Assembly (NCBI RefSeq): GCF_001647275.1
Contig: NZ_LRMM01000039.1
Span: 1 to 43,809 of the forward strand
Reading direction: 5' to 3'
Length of the DNA: 43,809 nt
From: Rufibacter ruber
Lineage (GTDB): Bacteria > Bacteroidota > Bacteroidia > Cytophagales > Hymenobacteraceae
Made by a program: the position numbers and the translations under genes. Below are positions 33,383 to 42,084 of the stretch, in pieces. The notes under the pieces are model-generated. The model was not told the origin of the DNA. It ran no database searches and was given only the letters and a program-made list of their open reading frames with translations. Each line of letters starts with the position of its first letter. Position 1 is the first letter of the stretch.

Positions 33383-34207
33383 CTAAAAATCAATAGATGC
33401 CAGACAGGCTACCGGATCAGGGAAATGGAAACGGTAGGCAAGATCAGCGGTGATTTTGTCGCTGTTAATCTGTTTGAAACGTGGGGCCGTAGTAGCCGCA
33501 AAGGCAGGGGGCGTCAAAGCTAACGCAGCGGCGGCAGCGGTGTAGAACTCTTGCCGGATGGGGTGCAGCGGGGCGCAGGCATTGTACGTTTCGCCCCACT
33601 TTTCCTGCGCCAGCACCTCGGTCAACAGCTGCACACAGTCGGTGAGGTGGATCATGTTGACCGGGCCCTCGGGCAGCGGTACGTCTTTCTTGCCCGCCAG
33701 CCACCGGCCGGGGTGCCGCTGCCTGCCCATCAGCCCGCCAAACCGCACCACCGTGGCCGTTATTCCCTGTATGTGCTGCACCAGGTACTCGCACCGCAGC
33801 AGAAGGGAGGCAGCCGCAGGCGAGGCAATGGCGTCTGACTCTACCACTTCGCGGTTCAGGTCTGGGTACACAGAGGTGGAGGAAACAAAGAGCAGGTGTT
33901 GCAAAGCAGCCGGAGCGGCGGCCAAAACGGTTTGCAGAATCTGTTCATACGCGGCTTCGCCCTGGCTTTTTGAAGGCGGCAGGTTAAAGACCAGCGTCTC
34001 TGCCTCCAGAAAGGAAGAAAGTTCTGTTTTGGAGCTGTTTTCCGGAAAAGAGAGCAAAAACGGCTGGATTCCCGCTTCCTGAAGGATTGGCAACTTGCCT
34101 GGGGTGGTGGTGGAGCCGTTTACCCGGTAGCCTTTTTTGACCAGTTCCTGCGCCAGGGGCAGGCCCAGCCATCCGCAACCCAGCACGGCAATCTTCTTTG
34201 GTTTCAT
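33383..34207 (-). CDS. NAD(P)-binding protein, YeeZ/SDR-like nucleoside-sugar epimerase fold
   Basis: A 274-residue Rossmann-fold protein. The nucleotide site KIAVLGCGWLGLPLAQELVK opens the protein; then VFNLPPS, LLFVSSTSVYPD (the extended-SDR serine/tyrosine region), VVRFGGLMGRQRHPGRWLAG and VNMIHLTDCVQLL. This is the YeeZ-type family of extended SDR relatives; the reaction is not established. The start at 34207 (MKPKKIAVLG) avoids a long overlap with the divergent CrtI-like gene. Residues around 50-58 (FPENSSKTE) are the translation of an embedded palindrome of the window's repeat family. Confidence 0.85.
   Translation of the reverse strand: MKPKKIAVLGCGWLGLPLAQELVKKGYRVNGSTTTPGKLPILQEAGIQPFLLSFPENSSKTELSSFLEAETLVFNLPPSKSQGEAAYEQILQTVLAAAPAALQHLLFVSSTSVYPDLNREVVESDAIASPAAASLLLRCEYLVQHIQGITATVVRFGGLMGRQRHPGRWLAGKKDVPLPEGPVNMIHLTDCVQLLTEVLAQEKWGETYNACAPLHPIRQEFYTAAAAALALTPPAFAATTAPRFKQINSDKITADLAYRFHFPDPVACLASIDF
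34024..34061. repeat. Palindrome of the family inside a coding region
   Basis: CTGTTTTGGAGCTGTTTTCC against GGAAAAGAGAGCAAAAACGG, partly decayed on one side. It is read through in frame by the NAD(P)-binding protein gene. Confidence 0.5.
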
Positions 34208-34271
34208 GCCACAAAGAACGTCACCTTTCCAGAGGCCGGCAACAAATTGCCCGGGTTTTGGTTGTACGCAA

Positions 34272-35735
34272 ATGAAGTCAGCAACAACACAGGTGGCAGT
34301 GGTCGGTTCCGGGTTCGGGGCTTTGAGTGCCGCGGCCTTACTGGCGAAGGCGGGGCTGCAGGTGACGGTTCTGGAGCAGAACAACTACCCCGGCGGCTGC
34401 GCGTCTTCTTACAAGCGCAAGGGCTACTGGTTTGAAACCGGGGCCACCACGCTGGTGGGGCTGGATGAACACATGCCGCTGCACTATCTGCTGCAGGAGA
34501 CCGGAATTTCTATACCCGCCCAACGGTTGGCCCTTCCCATGCAGGTGGTTCTCAAAGACGGCACCCGCGTAACCCGTTTCCCCCAGCTGGAAGCCTGGAT
34601 TCAAGAAGCCGAGCGGGTATTTGGCGTACCGGGACAAAGGAGCTTCTGGGAAACCTGTTACAGGCTGAGCCAGAAAGTCTGGCGGACGTCGGTACGGCAG
34701 CAGAGTTTCCCTTTCAGTTCGTTCTCTGATGTCTGGCAGGCCGTGAAGGCGCTGCAACCAGAACAGGTGGGGTTGCTGCCGCTGGCGTTCAAAACGGTGC
34801 AGGAACTGCTGCAGGCGCACGGGCTGGACCAGAACCAGCCGTTTGTGGAGTTTGTAGACCAGCAGCTGCTGATCACCGCCCAGAATACCCGGCAGGAAGT
34901 AAATGCCTTGTTTGGTGCCACCGCGCTTTGTTACACCCTGTACGGAAATTATTATATGCCCGGCGGGCTGAGGCAGTTTAGTGAGCCCCTGATTGCCTAT
35001 CTGCGGGAGCGGCAGGGGCAAATACACTACAAAACCCAGGTAGAAAGGGTAGAGGCGCAAGGCAACGGCTATCTGCTGCACACTTCCAGAGGCCAACTCC
35101 TGGCCGACTATGTGGTGCTGGGTGTTCCGTTGAACAATGTCTTTGACCTTTTCCCGGCACCGGAGATCCGGCGGAAGCTGAAGCCCTACCTGCTTTCCCC
35201 CGCAGAGGTGAACGGGGCGTTTACCTGGAGCCTGGTGTTTAGGCGGGAGCAGCCCCTGGAAGTCCTGCACCACCAGCTACACGTGCCCGGCGGAGTGCCC
35301 CAGATTGGGAGCGAAAGCATCTTTGTAAGCCTCAGCCACACAGATGACCACGCCAGAGCGCCCCAAGGCTTCTGTGTGGCCTCCGTCAGTACGCACGTAC
35401 CAAACCCGCCCTCTACCTGGATTACAGATAAAAAACCGTTGGAAGCGTGGGTGGTGTCGTTCCTGGCCAAGGCCGGATTCTTTCAGCCGGAGCAGGTAGT
35501 GCTGGTGCAGTCGGCCACGCCCGGCGCGTGGCTGGACTGGACGGGAAGGGCCTGGGGACAGGTGGGGGGCTACCCGCAGTTCCGGCGCATTAAGCCCTGG
35601 CAAATGAAAGATGCCCGCCTGGATGGCCGCCGGGCCTATGTCTGCGGCGACACGGTGTATCCCGGACAAGGAATACCAGGGGTGTGCCTGAGCGGGATCA
35701 TTGCCGCCCAAAAGCTCCTGCGCGACCATTTTTAA
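34272..35735 (+). CDS. CrtI-like FAD-dependent phytoene-desaturase/isomerase-family oxidoreductase
   Basis: A 487-residue flavoprotein of the CrtI/CrtISO-like group. FAD site VAVVGSGFGALSAAALLA, then VLEQNNYPGGCASSYKRKGY (the GG doublet and family pattern) and FETGATTLVGLDEH; middle NYYMPGGLRQFSEPLIAYLR; C-terminal VCGDTVYPGQGIPGVCLSG flavin-binding motif. These enzymes act on polyenes or related lipids; the organism's pigments are the natural guess, but no carotenoid gene is adjacent, so the substrate is open. Start at 34272 (MKSATTQVAVVG), 64 bp from the divergent reductase gene. Confidence 0.87.
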   Translation: MKSATTQVAVVGSGFGALSAAALLAKAGLQVTVLEQNNYPGGCASSYKRKGYWFETGATTLVGLDEHMPLHYLLQETGISIPAQRLALPMQVVLKDGTRVTRFPQLEAWIQEAERVFGVPGQRSFWETCYRLSQKVWRTSVRQQSFPFSSFSDVWQAVKALQPEQVGLLPLAFKTVQELLQAHGLDQNQPFVEFVDQQLLITAQNTRQEVNALFGATALCYTLYGNYYMPGGLRQFSEPLIAYLRERQGQIHYKTQVERVEAQGNGYLLHTSRGQLLADYVVLGVPLNNVFDLFPAPEIRRKLKPYLLSPAEVNGAFTWSLVFRREQPLEVLHHQLHVPGGVPQIGSESIFVSLSHTDDHARAPQGFCVASVSTHVPNPPSTWITDKKPLEAWVVSFLAKAGFFQPEQVVLVQSATPGAWLDWTGRAWGQVGGYPQFRRIKPWQMKDARLDGRRAYVCGDTVYPGQGIPGVCLSGIIAAQKLLRDHF

Positions 35736-36241
35736 CCTGGCTGTGGCCGAAGCCAAGTCTACAGAAGAAGGCCGGAAACACTTTCCCTTTTCTCAGGCAT
35801 GGAAGTTTGGGAGGCTTGGGTACAATAAGTTAGAAGTTGCGTCAATTCTTGAGATTTAAATCATTTTAAGCCACAAGCATGAAGATCAATAGCAGCACAT
35901 TGTCAATAAGGGAATACGTTTATTGCTTGCCTGGTCCTGTTACTAATTCTATAAAGGACAATTGAATGAAGGCGCTATTTCAGGCATAAGGCTACCGTCA
36001 CATGACAAGGGAGGGTGCAGTTCCCCAGACTCACCAAGGTGCCGCTGGCATTGGCTAAACCTTGCGTTGGAAGGCGTTAAAAACAACGTGAGTACATCTG
36101 CATAGCAATGAAAAGATTTTGTTCTATCTTGTTCAGTTTATGGAACAGGGGAGAAGCGGCCGGCAGACGCTGCAGTTGTGCCTTTTGAGGGAACAACCGG
36201 CAGAGGCAGCCGTTTACTTTGTCTAACACAAGAACAAAACT
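35736..36241. other. Gene-free spacer
   Basis: About 500 bp between two plus-strand genes. No credible reading frame, hairpin or repeat was seen. A TTACTTTG near 36213-36220 is one base off the promoter consensus and may serve the SDR gene. Confidence 0.35.
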
Positions 36242-37117
36242 ATGGCACACTATACAGAGCCCATGCTGCGGGAGGGCGCACTAACGGGCAAAACGATTAT
36301 TATTACCGGCGGCGGAACCGGACTGGGGAAGTCTATGGGCATGTATTTCCTGCGGCTGGGGGCCAATCTGGTCATCACCAGCAGAAAGCTGGACGTGTTA
36401 GAGAAAACTGCGCAGGAAATGGCTTCCGCCACCGGCGGAAAGGTGTTGCCTGTTGCCTGTGACGTACGCAAACCCCTGGAAGTAGAGGCCATGCTGCAGG
36501 CCACGCTAGAGGAGTTTGGCGCGGTGCACGGGCTGCTCAACAATGCCGCCGGGAACTTCATTAGCCCCACAGAGCGCCTCAGCCCCAAAGCCTTTGACGT
36601 GATAGTAGATATTGTGCTCAAAGGGACCTACAACTGCACCCTGACCGTGGGCAAGCACTGGATTGAGCAGAAGCAGCCGGGCACTTTTCTGAACATTGTC
36701 ACCACCTACGCCTGGACGGGGTCTGGGTATGTGGTTCCTTCGGCCACGGCCAAAGCGGGGGTGCTGGCGTTGACCAGATCCCTGGCCACCGAGTGGGCCA
36801 AATACGGCATCAGATCTAACGCCATCGCGCCGGGGCCTTTCCCCACCGAGGGGGCCTGGAGCCGTCTTTTCCCGGAAGATCTCTCTGAACAGCTGGACCC
36901 CCTGAAACGAATTCCGCTCAAACGGTTCGGCGACCATCAGGAGCTGGCCAACCTGGCCGCTTACCTGATTTCAGACTACTCGGCGTATGTGAACGGCGAA
37001 GTCATCACCATTGACGGCGGCGAGTGGCTCTACGGGGGCGGTGAATTCAATTACCTGGACCAGGTGCCTTCTGAGGCCTGGGATGCGATTGAGCAGCAGG
37101 TGCGGGGTAAAAAATAG
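36242..37117 (+). CDS. SDR-family oxidoreductase, 2,4-dienoyl-CoA-reductase-like
   Basis: A 291-residue classical-type short-chain dehydrogenase. Coenzyme motif TIIITGGGTGLGKSMGMYFL (TGGGxGxG), VACDVRKP, LLNNAAGNFISPTERLS (NNAAG) and the strand FLNIVTTYAWTG. The usual catalytic YxxxK is replaced by SATAKAGVLALTRSLA, so the tyrosine is absent; this is the pattern of 2,4-dienoyl-CoA reductases of the peroxisomal/DECR type, together with the APGPFPTEGAWSRL segment. Predicted to reduce dienoyl-CoA during unsaturated fatty-acid oxidation, with NADPH. Monocistronic. Confidence 0.9.
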   Translation: MAHYTEPMLREGALTGKTIIITGGGTGLGKSMGMYFLRLGANLVITSRKLDVLEKTAQEMASATGGKVLPVACDVRKPLEVEAMLQATLEEFGAVHGLLNNAAGNFISPTERLSPKAFDVIVDIVLKGTYNCTLTVGKHWIEQKQPGTFLNIVTTYAWTGSGYVVPSATAKAGVLALTRSLATEWAKYGIRSNAIAPGPFPTEGAWSRLFPEDLSEQLDPLKRIPLKRFGDHQELANLAAYLISDYSAYVNGEVITIDGGEWLYGGGEFNYLDQVPSEAWDAIEQQVRGKK

Positions 37118-37598
37118 GGAGCCTTAGGTTTGGTCGTTTCCATTCTGAACGAGCAGATAGAAGGGGAGGCATTTGTTTTCAGAAGCAATCCTTCCTTTCA
37201 GGGTGAAGCTAGGGATTTCCTGTTTTCGGCCTGTTTTCAGAAAAACAGGCGAAAACAGGAAATCTTTTATGAACCTGGCAGGAGCCCGTTATTTAATAGA
37301 GGTTATACAGAAGAAGGAATTATAGCTACTCCAGTAGTTCCTTCCGAGCGTAGCCGAGGAAACAAACGTCTCCAACTTATGCTATAGACGCGGTTAAGAA
37401 ACTGCTTCAGCTCTGGTTCTTCTCCTTTAAAACCTTATTCCATATAAGCTCTAATGAAAAGCGATATTTAAGCTGGAAAGGTCTGTTCATGTTGCTTTCA
37501 GAAAGTAGACTGAAAATGCAAAGGATTGTGATTGCTTGCGCCCAAAGAAGAGCGTTGCGTGCAGCGGAACAGAAAAAAAAATTGACTTGGTACTTTGC
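37118..37598. other. Gene-free convergent spacer with one long palindrome
   Basis: Holds the palindrome at 37214-37264; otherwise nothing coding on either strand. Confidence 0.45.
37214..37264. terminator. 51-bp palindrome
   Basis: GATTTCCTGTTTTC (37214-37227) and GAAAACAGGAAATC (37251-37264) are perfect 14-bp arms around CCTGTTTT/AAAACAGG. It lies about 100 bp after the SDR gene stop and may end that transcript. Confidence 0.6.
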
Positions 37599-37636
37599 AA
37601 AAAAATAGCCCGGAGCGTTTCCGGGCTATTTTTTTG
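37599..37636. terminator. Bidirectional intrinsic terminator
   Basis: AAAAAATAGCCCGGA and TCCGGGCTATTTTTT form a perfect stem with A-run and T-run on opposite sides; it ends the S46 peptidase gene on the minus strand and could stop plus-strand readthrough. Confidence 0.93.
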
Positions 37637-37661
37637 AAAACAGGGTAAAACCAGCGGGTGG

Positions 37662-39899
37662 TTACTTTTTCTTTTTCGCGGCAGGCGCCGGGGCTTTTTT
37701 CGGCGTAGCCGCTGGCGCGGAAGAGGAAGCACCCACCAGGGTCATCTCTTTCACCAGGTGACCGGCTCCGGCAAACTTGTCTACAATGAAGAGGAAGTAG
37801 CGGGCGTCCAGGCTGATGTTGCGCACGCGGTCCGGGTCATACATGATGTCTGACATGGTACCTTCCCAGTTGCGGTCAAAGTTGGTGCCTATCAGCTGGC
37901 CCTGGGCGTTGATCACCGGGGAGCCGGAGTTACCGCCCGTGGTATGGTTGGAGGCGATAAACGCTACCGGCATGGTGCCGTTCACGCCATAAGGGCCGTA
38001 GTCTTTCTTCTGGTACAGCTCCTTCAGTTTAGCCGGCACGTAGTAATCTACTATGGTGGGGTCTTCTTTCTCAATGATCCCCTCCAGGGTGGTGTAATAC
38101 TCATACTGCACCCCGTCTGCCGGCTTGTAACCGTCTACCTGGCCAAAAGAAACCCGCAGGGTGGAGTTGGCATCTGGGTAAAACTTGCGGTTCTGCTGCA
38201 TTTCACGCAGGCCCTGCAGGTAAGTACGGTTGAGCAGGGTATTCTGGTCGGTCAGGCTGGTGTAGGTAGGCAGTACCTTGGAGCGGTAGGTGCCTACAAA
38301 GCTACTGATGAGCTGCACGGCAGGGTCAGCGGCCAGGCGCTTTAAAATCTCGGCGGGTTTCTGGCTCAGTACCTCCTGTACCTTTTCTGGGGTGCTCAAA
38401 GAGGTTTTGCCGTACACCTCCTGGGTGAAGGCGTTCCAGTTGCCCTTGAAGTTCTGGGTCTGTGATTTAAACGCATCTGGTTGGAACGTTGGCGGCACAT
38501 CCTGGGCGTATAGCTGCAGCAGCGCCTCAAACAGCTTCTGGTCTGTGGGCTGGTTATAGTTCTTGAAGAACCCAGGGGCGCCTGCTTTCAGTTTTTTGAT
38601 CTGTTCCTGCACCTCGGCCTCCGGGGCGTTCTGCTGGATCATACCCGCCAGTTGGGAAAAGCCCTGGGCGTAGCTCAGGAGTTCAACCCCCAGTACGGCC
38701 TCATTGAAATAATCGCGGGCCAGGGTGATGCCGTTAGCCAGCTGCGCGTAATTCTGCTCAAACTGCGGAAGCACCTGACCGTAGGTGTTCTTGCGGCTGG
38801 TCTCCTGGTTCACCCAGGCGGCGAACTGTTTCTCCAGCTCCTGCTTTTTGGTGACGGCATCCAGTTTGCGGAGGCCGCGCATCTCGCCAATCCATTTTTT
38901 GTGGGCGTTGCTCACGCTGGCGTACTTGGCGGCGTATTGGATCCTTACCCTTGGGTCTGCCTTCATGTCCTGGTCCAGGAGCCCCAGTTTCACGGTTCTG
39001 ATCTTCACCTTGGCCGGGTCTGAAATCTCTACAATCTCACGCACCGCCTGTGACGGAAGGTATTCTGTGGTGCGGCCGGGAAACCCGAACACCATAGTAA
39101 AATCGCCTTCCTTGATCCCCGCCAGGGAAATGGGCAGGTGGTGCTTGGGCGTGTACGGCTTGTTTTTGGGCGAATAGTCGGCGGGTTTGTTGTCTGGCCC
39201 GGCGTAGATCCGGAACAGGGAGAAGTCGCCGGTATGGCGGGGCCACATCCAGTTGTCGGTGTCGCCGCCAAACTTGCCTATGCTTTCGGGCGGAGCCCCC
39301 ACCAGTCTGATGTCTTTGAAGGTTTCAGTTACGTACATGTAGTACTCATTGCCGTAGAAGAACGGCCTGATGATGGCGCCGTAGTGGGTGCCTGCGGTGG
39401 CCTGGGCCTGCACCTTCTTGATGTTGGCCTGCACGCGCTGCTCCCGCTCGGCCTCTGGGAGGCCCGCCGGAACATCGCCCAGGATCTGTTTGGTGACGTC
39501 TTCCATGCGCACAATGAAGGTGGCGGTCAGGCCGGGGTTTGGTTTCTCCTGGTCCCGGTTCATGGCCCAGAAGCCGTTGGTGAGGTAGTCGTTCTCTACC
39601 GAGCTGTGCGACTGGATCTGGCCGTAGCCGCAGTGGTGGTTGGTGAGCAGTAGGCCCTGGTTAGAGATGATTTCACCGGTGCAGCCGCCGCCAAACTGGA
39701 CAATGGCGTCTTTCAGGCTTGATTTGTTGATGCTGTAGATGTCTTCAGCCGACAGGCGCATGCCTTTTTTCTGCATGTCGGCCTCGTTGAGCTGCTTCAG
39801 GAGCATGGGCAGCCACATGCCCTCGTCTGGGCGGGCAAAGCCCTTGAGCGAACCCAGGAGCAGCAGCCCCCAAAGCAGGAGTTGTTTGCGGTTTATCAT
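37662..39899 (-). CDS. S46-family dipeptidyl-peptidase (DPP11-like)
   Basis: A 745-residue periplasmic serine exopeptidase that removes dipeptides from the N-terminus of peptides. Signal peptide (core LLLWGLLLLGSLKGFA), then DEGMWLPMLL. The catalytic His is in LLTNHHCGYGQIQSHSS (residues 84-100), with FGGDTDNWMWPRHTGDFSLF as a family-specific block, and the catalytic Ser in HTTGGNSGSPVINAQG. GTNFDRNWEG carries Arg at the position which, from the literature on Porphyromonas enzymes, separates DPP11 (acidic P1 residue) from DPP7 (Gly). The C-terminus is a basic Ala/Pro/Lys tail, not a sorting domain. Start at 39899 gives the normal signal peptide. Peptide feeding is the likely role. Confidence 0.93.
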   Translation of the reverse strand: MINRKQLLLWGLLLLGSLKGFARPDEGMWLPMLLKQLNEADMQKKGMRLSAEDIYSINKSSLKDAIVQFGGGCTGEIISNQGLLLTNHHCGYGQIQSHSSVENDYLTNGFWAMNRDQEKPNPGLTATFIVRMEDVTKQILGDVPAGLPEAEREQRVQANIKKVQAQATAGTHYGAIIRPFFYGNEYYMYVTETFKDIRLVGAPPESIGKFGGDTDNWMWPRHTGDFSLFRIYAGPDNKPADYSPKNKPYTPKHHLPISLAGIKEGDFTMVFGFPGRTTEYLPSQAVREIVEISDPAKVKIRTVKLGLLDQDMKADPRVRIQYAAKYASVSNAHKKWIGEMRGLRKLDAVTKKQELEKQFAAWVNQETSRKNTYGQVLPQFEQNYAQLANGITLARDYFNEAVLGVELLSYAQGFSQLAGMIQQNAPEAEVQEQIKKLKAGAPGFFKNYNQPTDQKLFEALLQLYAQDVPPTFQPDAFKSQTQNFKGNWNAFTQEVYGKTSLSTPEKVQEVLSQKPAEILKRLAADPAVQLISSFVGTYRSKVLPTYTSLTDQNTLLNRTYLQGLREMQQNRKFYPDANSTLRVSFGQVDGYKPADGVQYEYYTTLEGIIEKEDPTIVDYYVPAKLKELYQKKDYGPYGVNGTMPVAFIASNHTTGGNSGSPVINAQGQLIGTNFDRNWEGTMSDIMYDPDRVRNISLDARYFLFIVDKFAGAGHLVKEMTLVGASSSAPAATPKKAPAPAAKKKK

Positions 39900-39920
39900 A
39901 TAGGTGGTGTTTGTGTGGGC

Positions 39921-39928
39921 CAAAGGTA
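39921..39928 (-). promoter_or_regulatory. TACCTTTG promoter element of the S46 peptidase gene
   Basis: Minus-strand TACCTTTG, 22 bp before the ATG, predicting a very short leader; no clear TTG at the -33 distance. Confidence 0.5.
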
Positions 39929-40033
39929 CTAAATGTACCCCAACTGGTCTACTTCCCTTACCACGTAGGCGCTGCCGATAAATTGTGCCAGGGAGGTGTT
40001 TTGGCAGAATTAAAATGCCAACCACACGCAAAA

Positions 40034-40079
40034 GCCTCTGTCTTTGCTGTTTTTAGAAAAACAGGCCAAAAACAGAGGC
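40034..40079 (-). terminator. Palindrome terminator of the ykvA-like gene
   Basis: GCCTCTGT (40034-40041) and ACAGAGGC (40072-40079) around CTGTTTTT/AAAAACAG, 25 bp after the stop codon. Confidence 0.6.
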
Positions 40080-40103
40080 CTCAGGAACAATAGCGGGGGC
40101 TGG

Positions 40104-40541
40104 CTAGGAGTGACCTACCGCCACCGCACCTTCTTCCCACACCTGGAATTTCTGCAGTTCCTCCTGGAAGGCATTGATGAACCAGGCCATGAGGCTCAGG
40201 TCATCGGCGAAGCCGATGATGGGGATAAAGTCTGGCACCAGATCCAGCGGCGTGGCCACGTATAAGATGACGGCAATACCCAGGAGCATAGACTTGGTTT
40301 CAACGTTCCGGTAGGTGCCGTTGTAGTAGGCTTTTACCAGCCGCATAAACCGCAGCATGGTGTCTTTGATCTGCTCAAAGCCGCTCTCAGTGCTGTTGGC
40401 GCTGGTGAGCTTCTCATAGGCAGTGGTGAGCAGCAGCCCCACTTTCACAGGTTTGCCCATAATGCCGGAAGCTTTGGACATAAGATATTTAAAGAAGGTA
40501 TTCTTGGAAATGTTAAATCCTTTATCTGCTAGCGAGGCCAT
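40104..40541 (-). CDS. YkvA-family (DUF1232) membrane protein
   Basis: A 145-residue protein with the DUF1232 signature VATPLDLVPDFIPIIGFADD (about residues 95-114), which is normally a short membrane-associated helical hairpin, after a basic helical N-terminal part. Start at 40541 (MASLADKGF); the frame upstream of it is not protein-like. Function of the family is unknown. Transcribed alone. Confidence 0.9.
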   Translation of the reverse strand: MASLADKGFNISKNTFFKYLMSKASGIMGKPVKVGLLLTTAYEKLTSANSTESGFEQIKDTMLRFMRLVKAYYNGTYRNVETKSMLLGIAVILYVATPLDLVPDFIPIIGFADDLSLMAWFINAFQEELQKFQVWEEGAVAVGHS

Positions 40542-41159
40542 ACGTCTATGTTTTAAGTGAATGATGCTAGGTATACGCAAGGCCACAATTCTGGATGTAC
40601 CTGTCCTACGCCGAAGGAGCAAAGGACATGCAGGTGGTGGGGTATATTCAAGCTGCTTAAGTTTGGCCCTGAGAATCTAAGAGAGCCTGTAGTAAGTCAA
40701 TTTCTGTTTATGGCGTGTTTTCCGGAAAAGAGCCCAAAAACGCTTTCCCCAGATTCTGCATTCTTCGCCTATTTATTTTTAGGCTGTTTTCGGGAAATCA
40801 GGCCAGAAACCCATTTTGGACTTGGGTTGCTTGCGTTGTGCATAGGGACAGGGTACGCGTTTTAGGTCAATGCCATTTTTGCGGTTTCTGCCCATTTAAG
40901 TGGTAATAGTTGGTCATTATTTGCTAAGGTTATTTCATTCTTTGGCTGGTTGATGTCTGCAACCCTTAAAGAGTAGTCCTCCAGGATTCCAGATATATTT
41001 TATGGGTTGCTAGCTGGTTTCCTGCTTTTACAATATACCCTGTGCTTTACAGCCTTCAGGAGGAAGGCTTATTGAAAGTCTAGTTTGGGCTGCTTTCTTT
41101 GGCATAATGAAATTGATTGTTTCAGAGCATAATCTTAAACCCTTATTTTTTAAGTTGAG
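40542..41159. other. Gene-free stretch with two degenerate palindromes
   Basis: Worn members of the palindrome family at about 40701-40745 and 40781-40815. No reading frame supported. Composition becomes A/T rich from about 40900 toward the cassette-like region. Confidence 0.45.
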
Positions 41160-41166
41160 GTTGTAC
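41160..41166 (-). other. Predicted cassette end (R'' box) of the membrane-protein unit
   Basis: Minus-strand GTACAAC, 15 bp after the gene's stop. It is the perfect complement of the GTTGTAC that starts this unit at 41979-41973. The rest of the expected attC site beyond it is not recognisable and may be decayed. Confidence 0.45.
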
Positions 41167-41181
41167 GTCTGTATTGGCACA

Positions 41182-41838
41182 TCAAGACACGGGCGCTTTT
41201 GGTTGACCTAAGATTTTGCCTATCCACAAAAAGGCAAATGGCGCTATACCAGCATAACCTAGTATACCTATGTTTCTGATCTGCATATTGTTCAGTGGGA
41301 CACCCATTAACCCCGCAAGACTTAATATGCTACTAATCATCATTACTTTTTGAAGAAGTTTTTCTTCTCTGCTTGACTTGAACACGAATGACGCAAGGAG
41401 GAATGAAAGAGCAAAAAACCAGTCCCATGCAAGAATATCTAAAGCATAGGCTACAGAAATCCATTTGAACGAAAAGAAAAAGCGAAAATCTGCATGTTGG
41501 GCAACCTGAGCTTGCTGGCTTCCGGTAAGCATAATAAAGTGAACGCTGGAAGTAATTCCTGTCATTAAACACATAAACAAAAGTGCCGCAAGACTATATA
41601 TTTTGTCAACAGGTGAGGCATACGCGTGAACGGCCACCATACTAATTGCCATTAGAGGTGCAATGAGTATCGTCAAAACTTCCATTATTGTGAAATAGGG
41701 ATTTCCGATTGGTTCAGCCGGTGATTTAAGAGATAAAAATCCAAGAAGAGTTGTAGCAGCATAAATCATTCCAAGAATAAATACAGCAAGACAGGTAAAC
41801 TGTCCTATCTTTTGATACTTGCTATAATAAAATGTCAT
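41182..41838 (-). CDS. Polytopic membrane protein of unknown function
   Basis: A 218-residue protein with six predicted transmembrane helices (around 13-34, 48-70, 78-102, 124-147, 160-182 and 188-210). The loop HFIMLTGSQQAQVAQHADF and the WISVAYALDILAWDWFFALS helix are distinctive, but I do not recognise the family. A/T richer than the core genes. Alone in a unit whose two ends carry complementary 7-mers, as expected for an integron cassette. Confidence 0.75.
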   Translation of the reverse strand: MTFYYSKYQKIGQFTCLAVFILGMIYAATTLLGFLSLKSPAEPIGNPYFTIMEVLTILIAPLMAISMVAVHAYASPVDKIYSLAALLFMCLMTGITSSVHFIMLTGSQQAQVAQHADFRFFFSFKWISVAYALDILAWDWFFALSFLLASFVFKSSREEKLLQKVMMISSILSLAGLMGVPLNNMQIRNIGILGYAGIAPFAFLWIGKILGQPKAPVS

Positions 41839-41972
41839 GGTACAAATTGCTGTGAGTGGGCAGTATTTAAAATTTAATTAACCACATGAAATGTGCAAGT
41901 AAGCGTTCATAACGCAATGAATAATGATGAGGGCTAAATTTATTAATGGAGTTCCTTCTGAAAGGGAATGAT

Positions 41973-42040
41973 GTACAACGGTAAGTTTATGATGCGTTGC
42001 CGTACCGAAGGGAGGCTTTGCTCTAAATACCTTGTTAGAG
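41973..42040 (-). other. attC-like site A
   Basis: On the minus strand CTCTAAC (42040-42034) to GTTGTAC (41979-41973), 68 bp. CAAGGTA near one end faces TACCGTTG at the other with one unpaired G, like the extrahelical base of attC sites. The centre is weakly palindromic. Outer 7-mers fit RYYYAAC/GTTRRRY with one or two mismatches. Confidence 0.5.
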
Positions 42041-42084
42041 ATAGTTTTATGCTATTACTGATACCATTTCTAGTACCTTTTTTC

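Noticed and set aside
34338-35273. 311-codon minus-strand frame opposite the CrtI-like gene
   Set aside because: Antisense shadow of a gene with intact flavin motifs.
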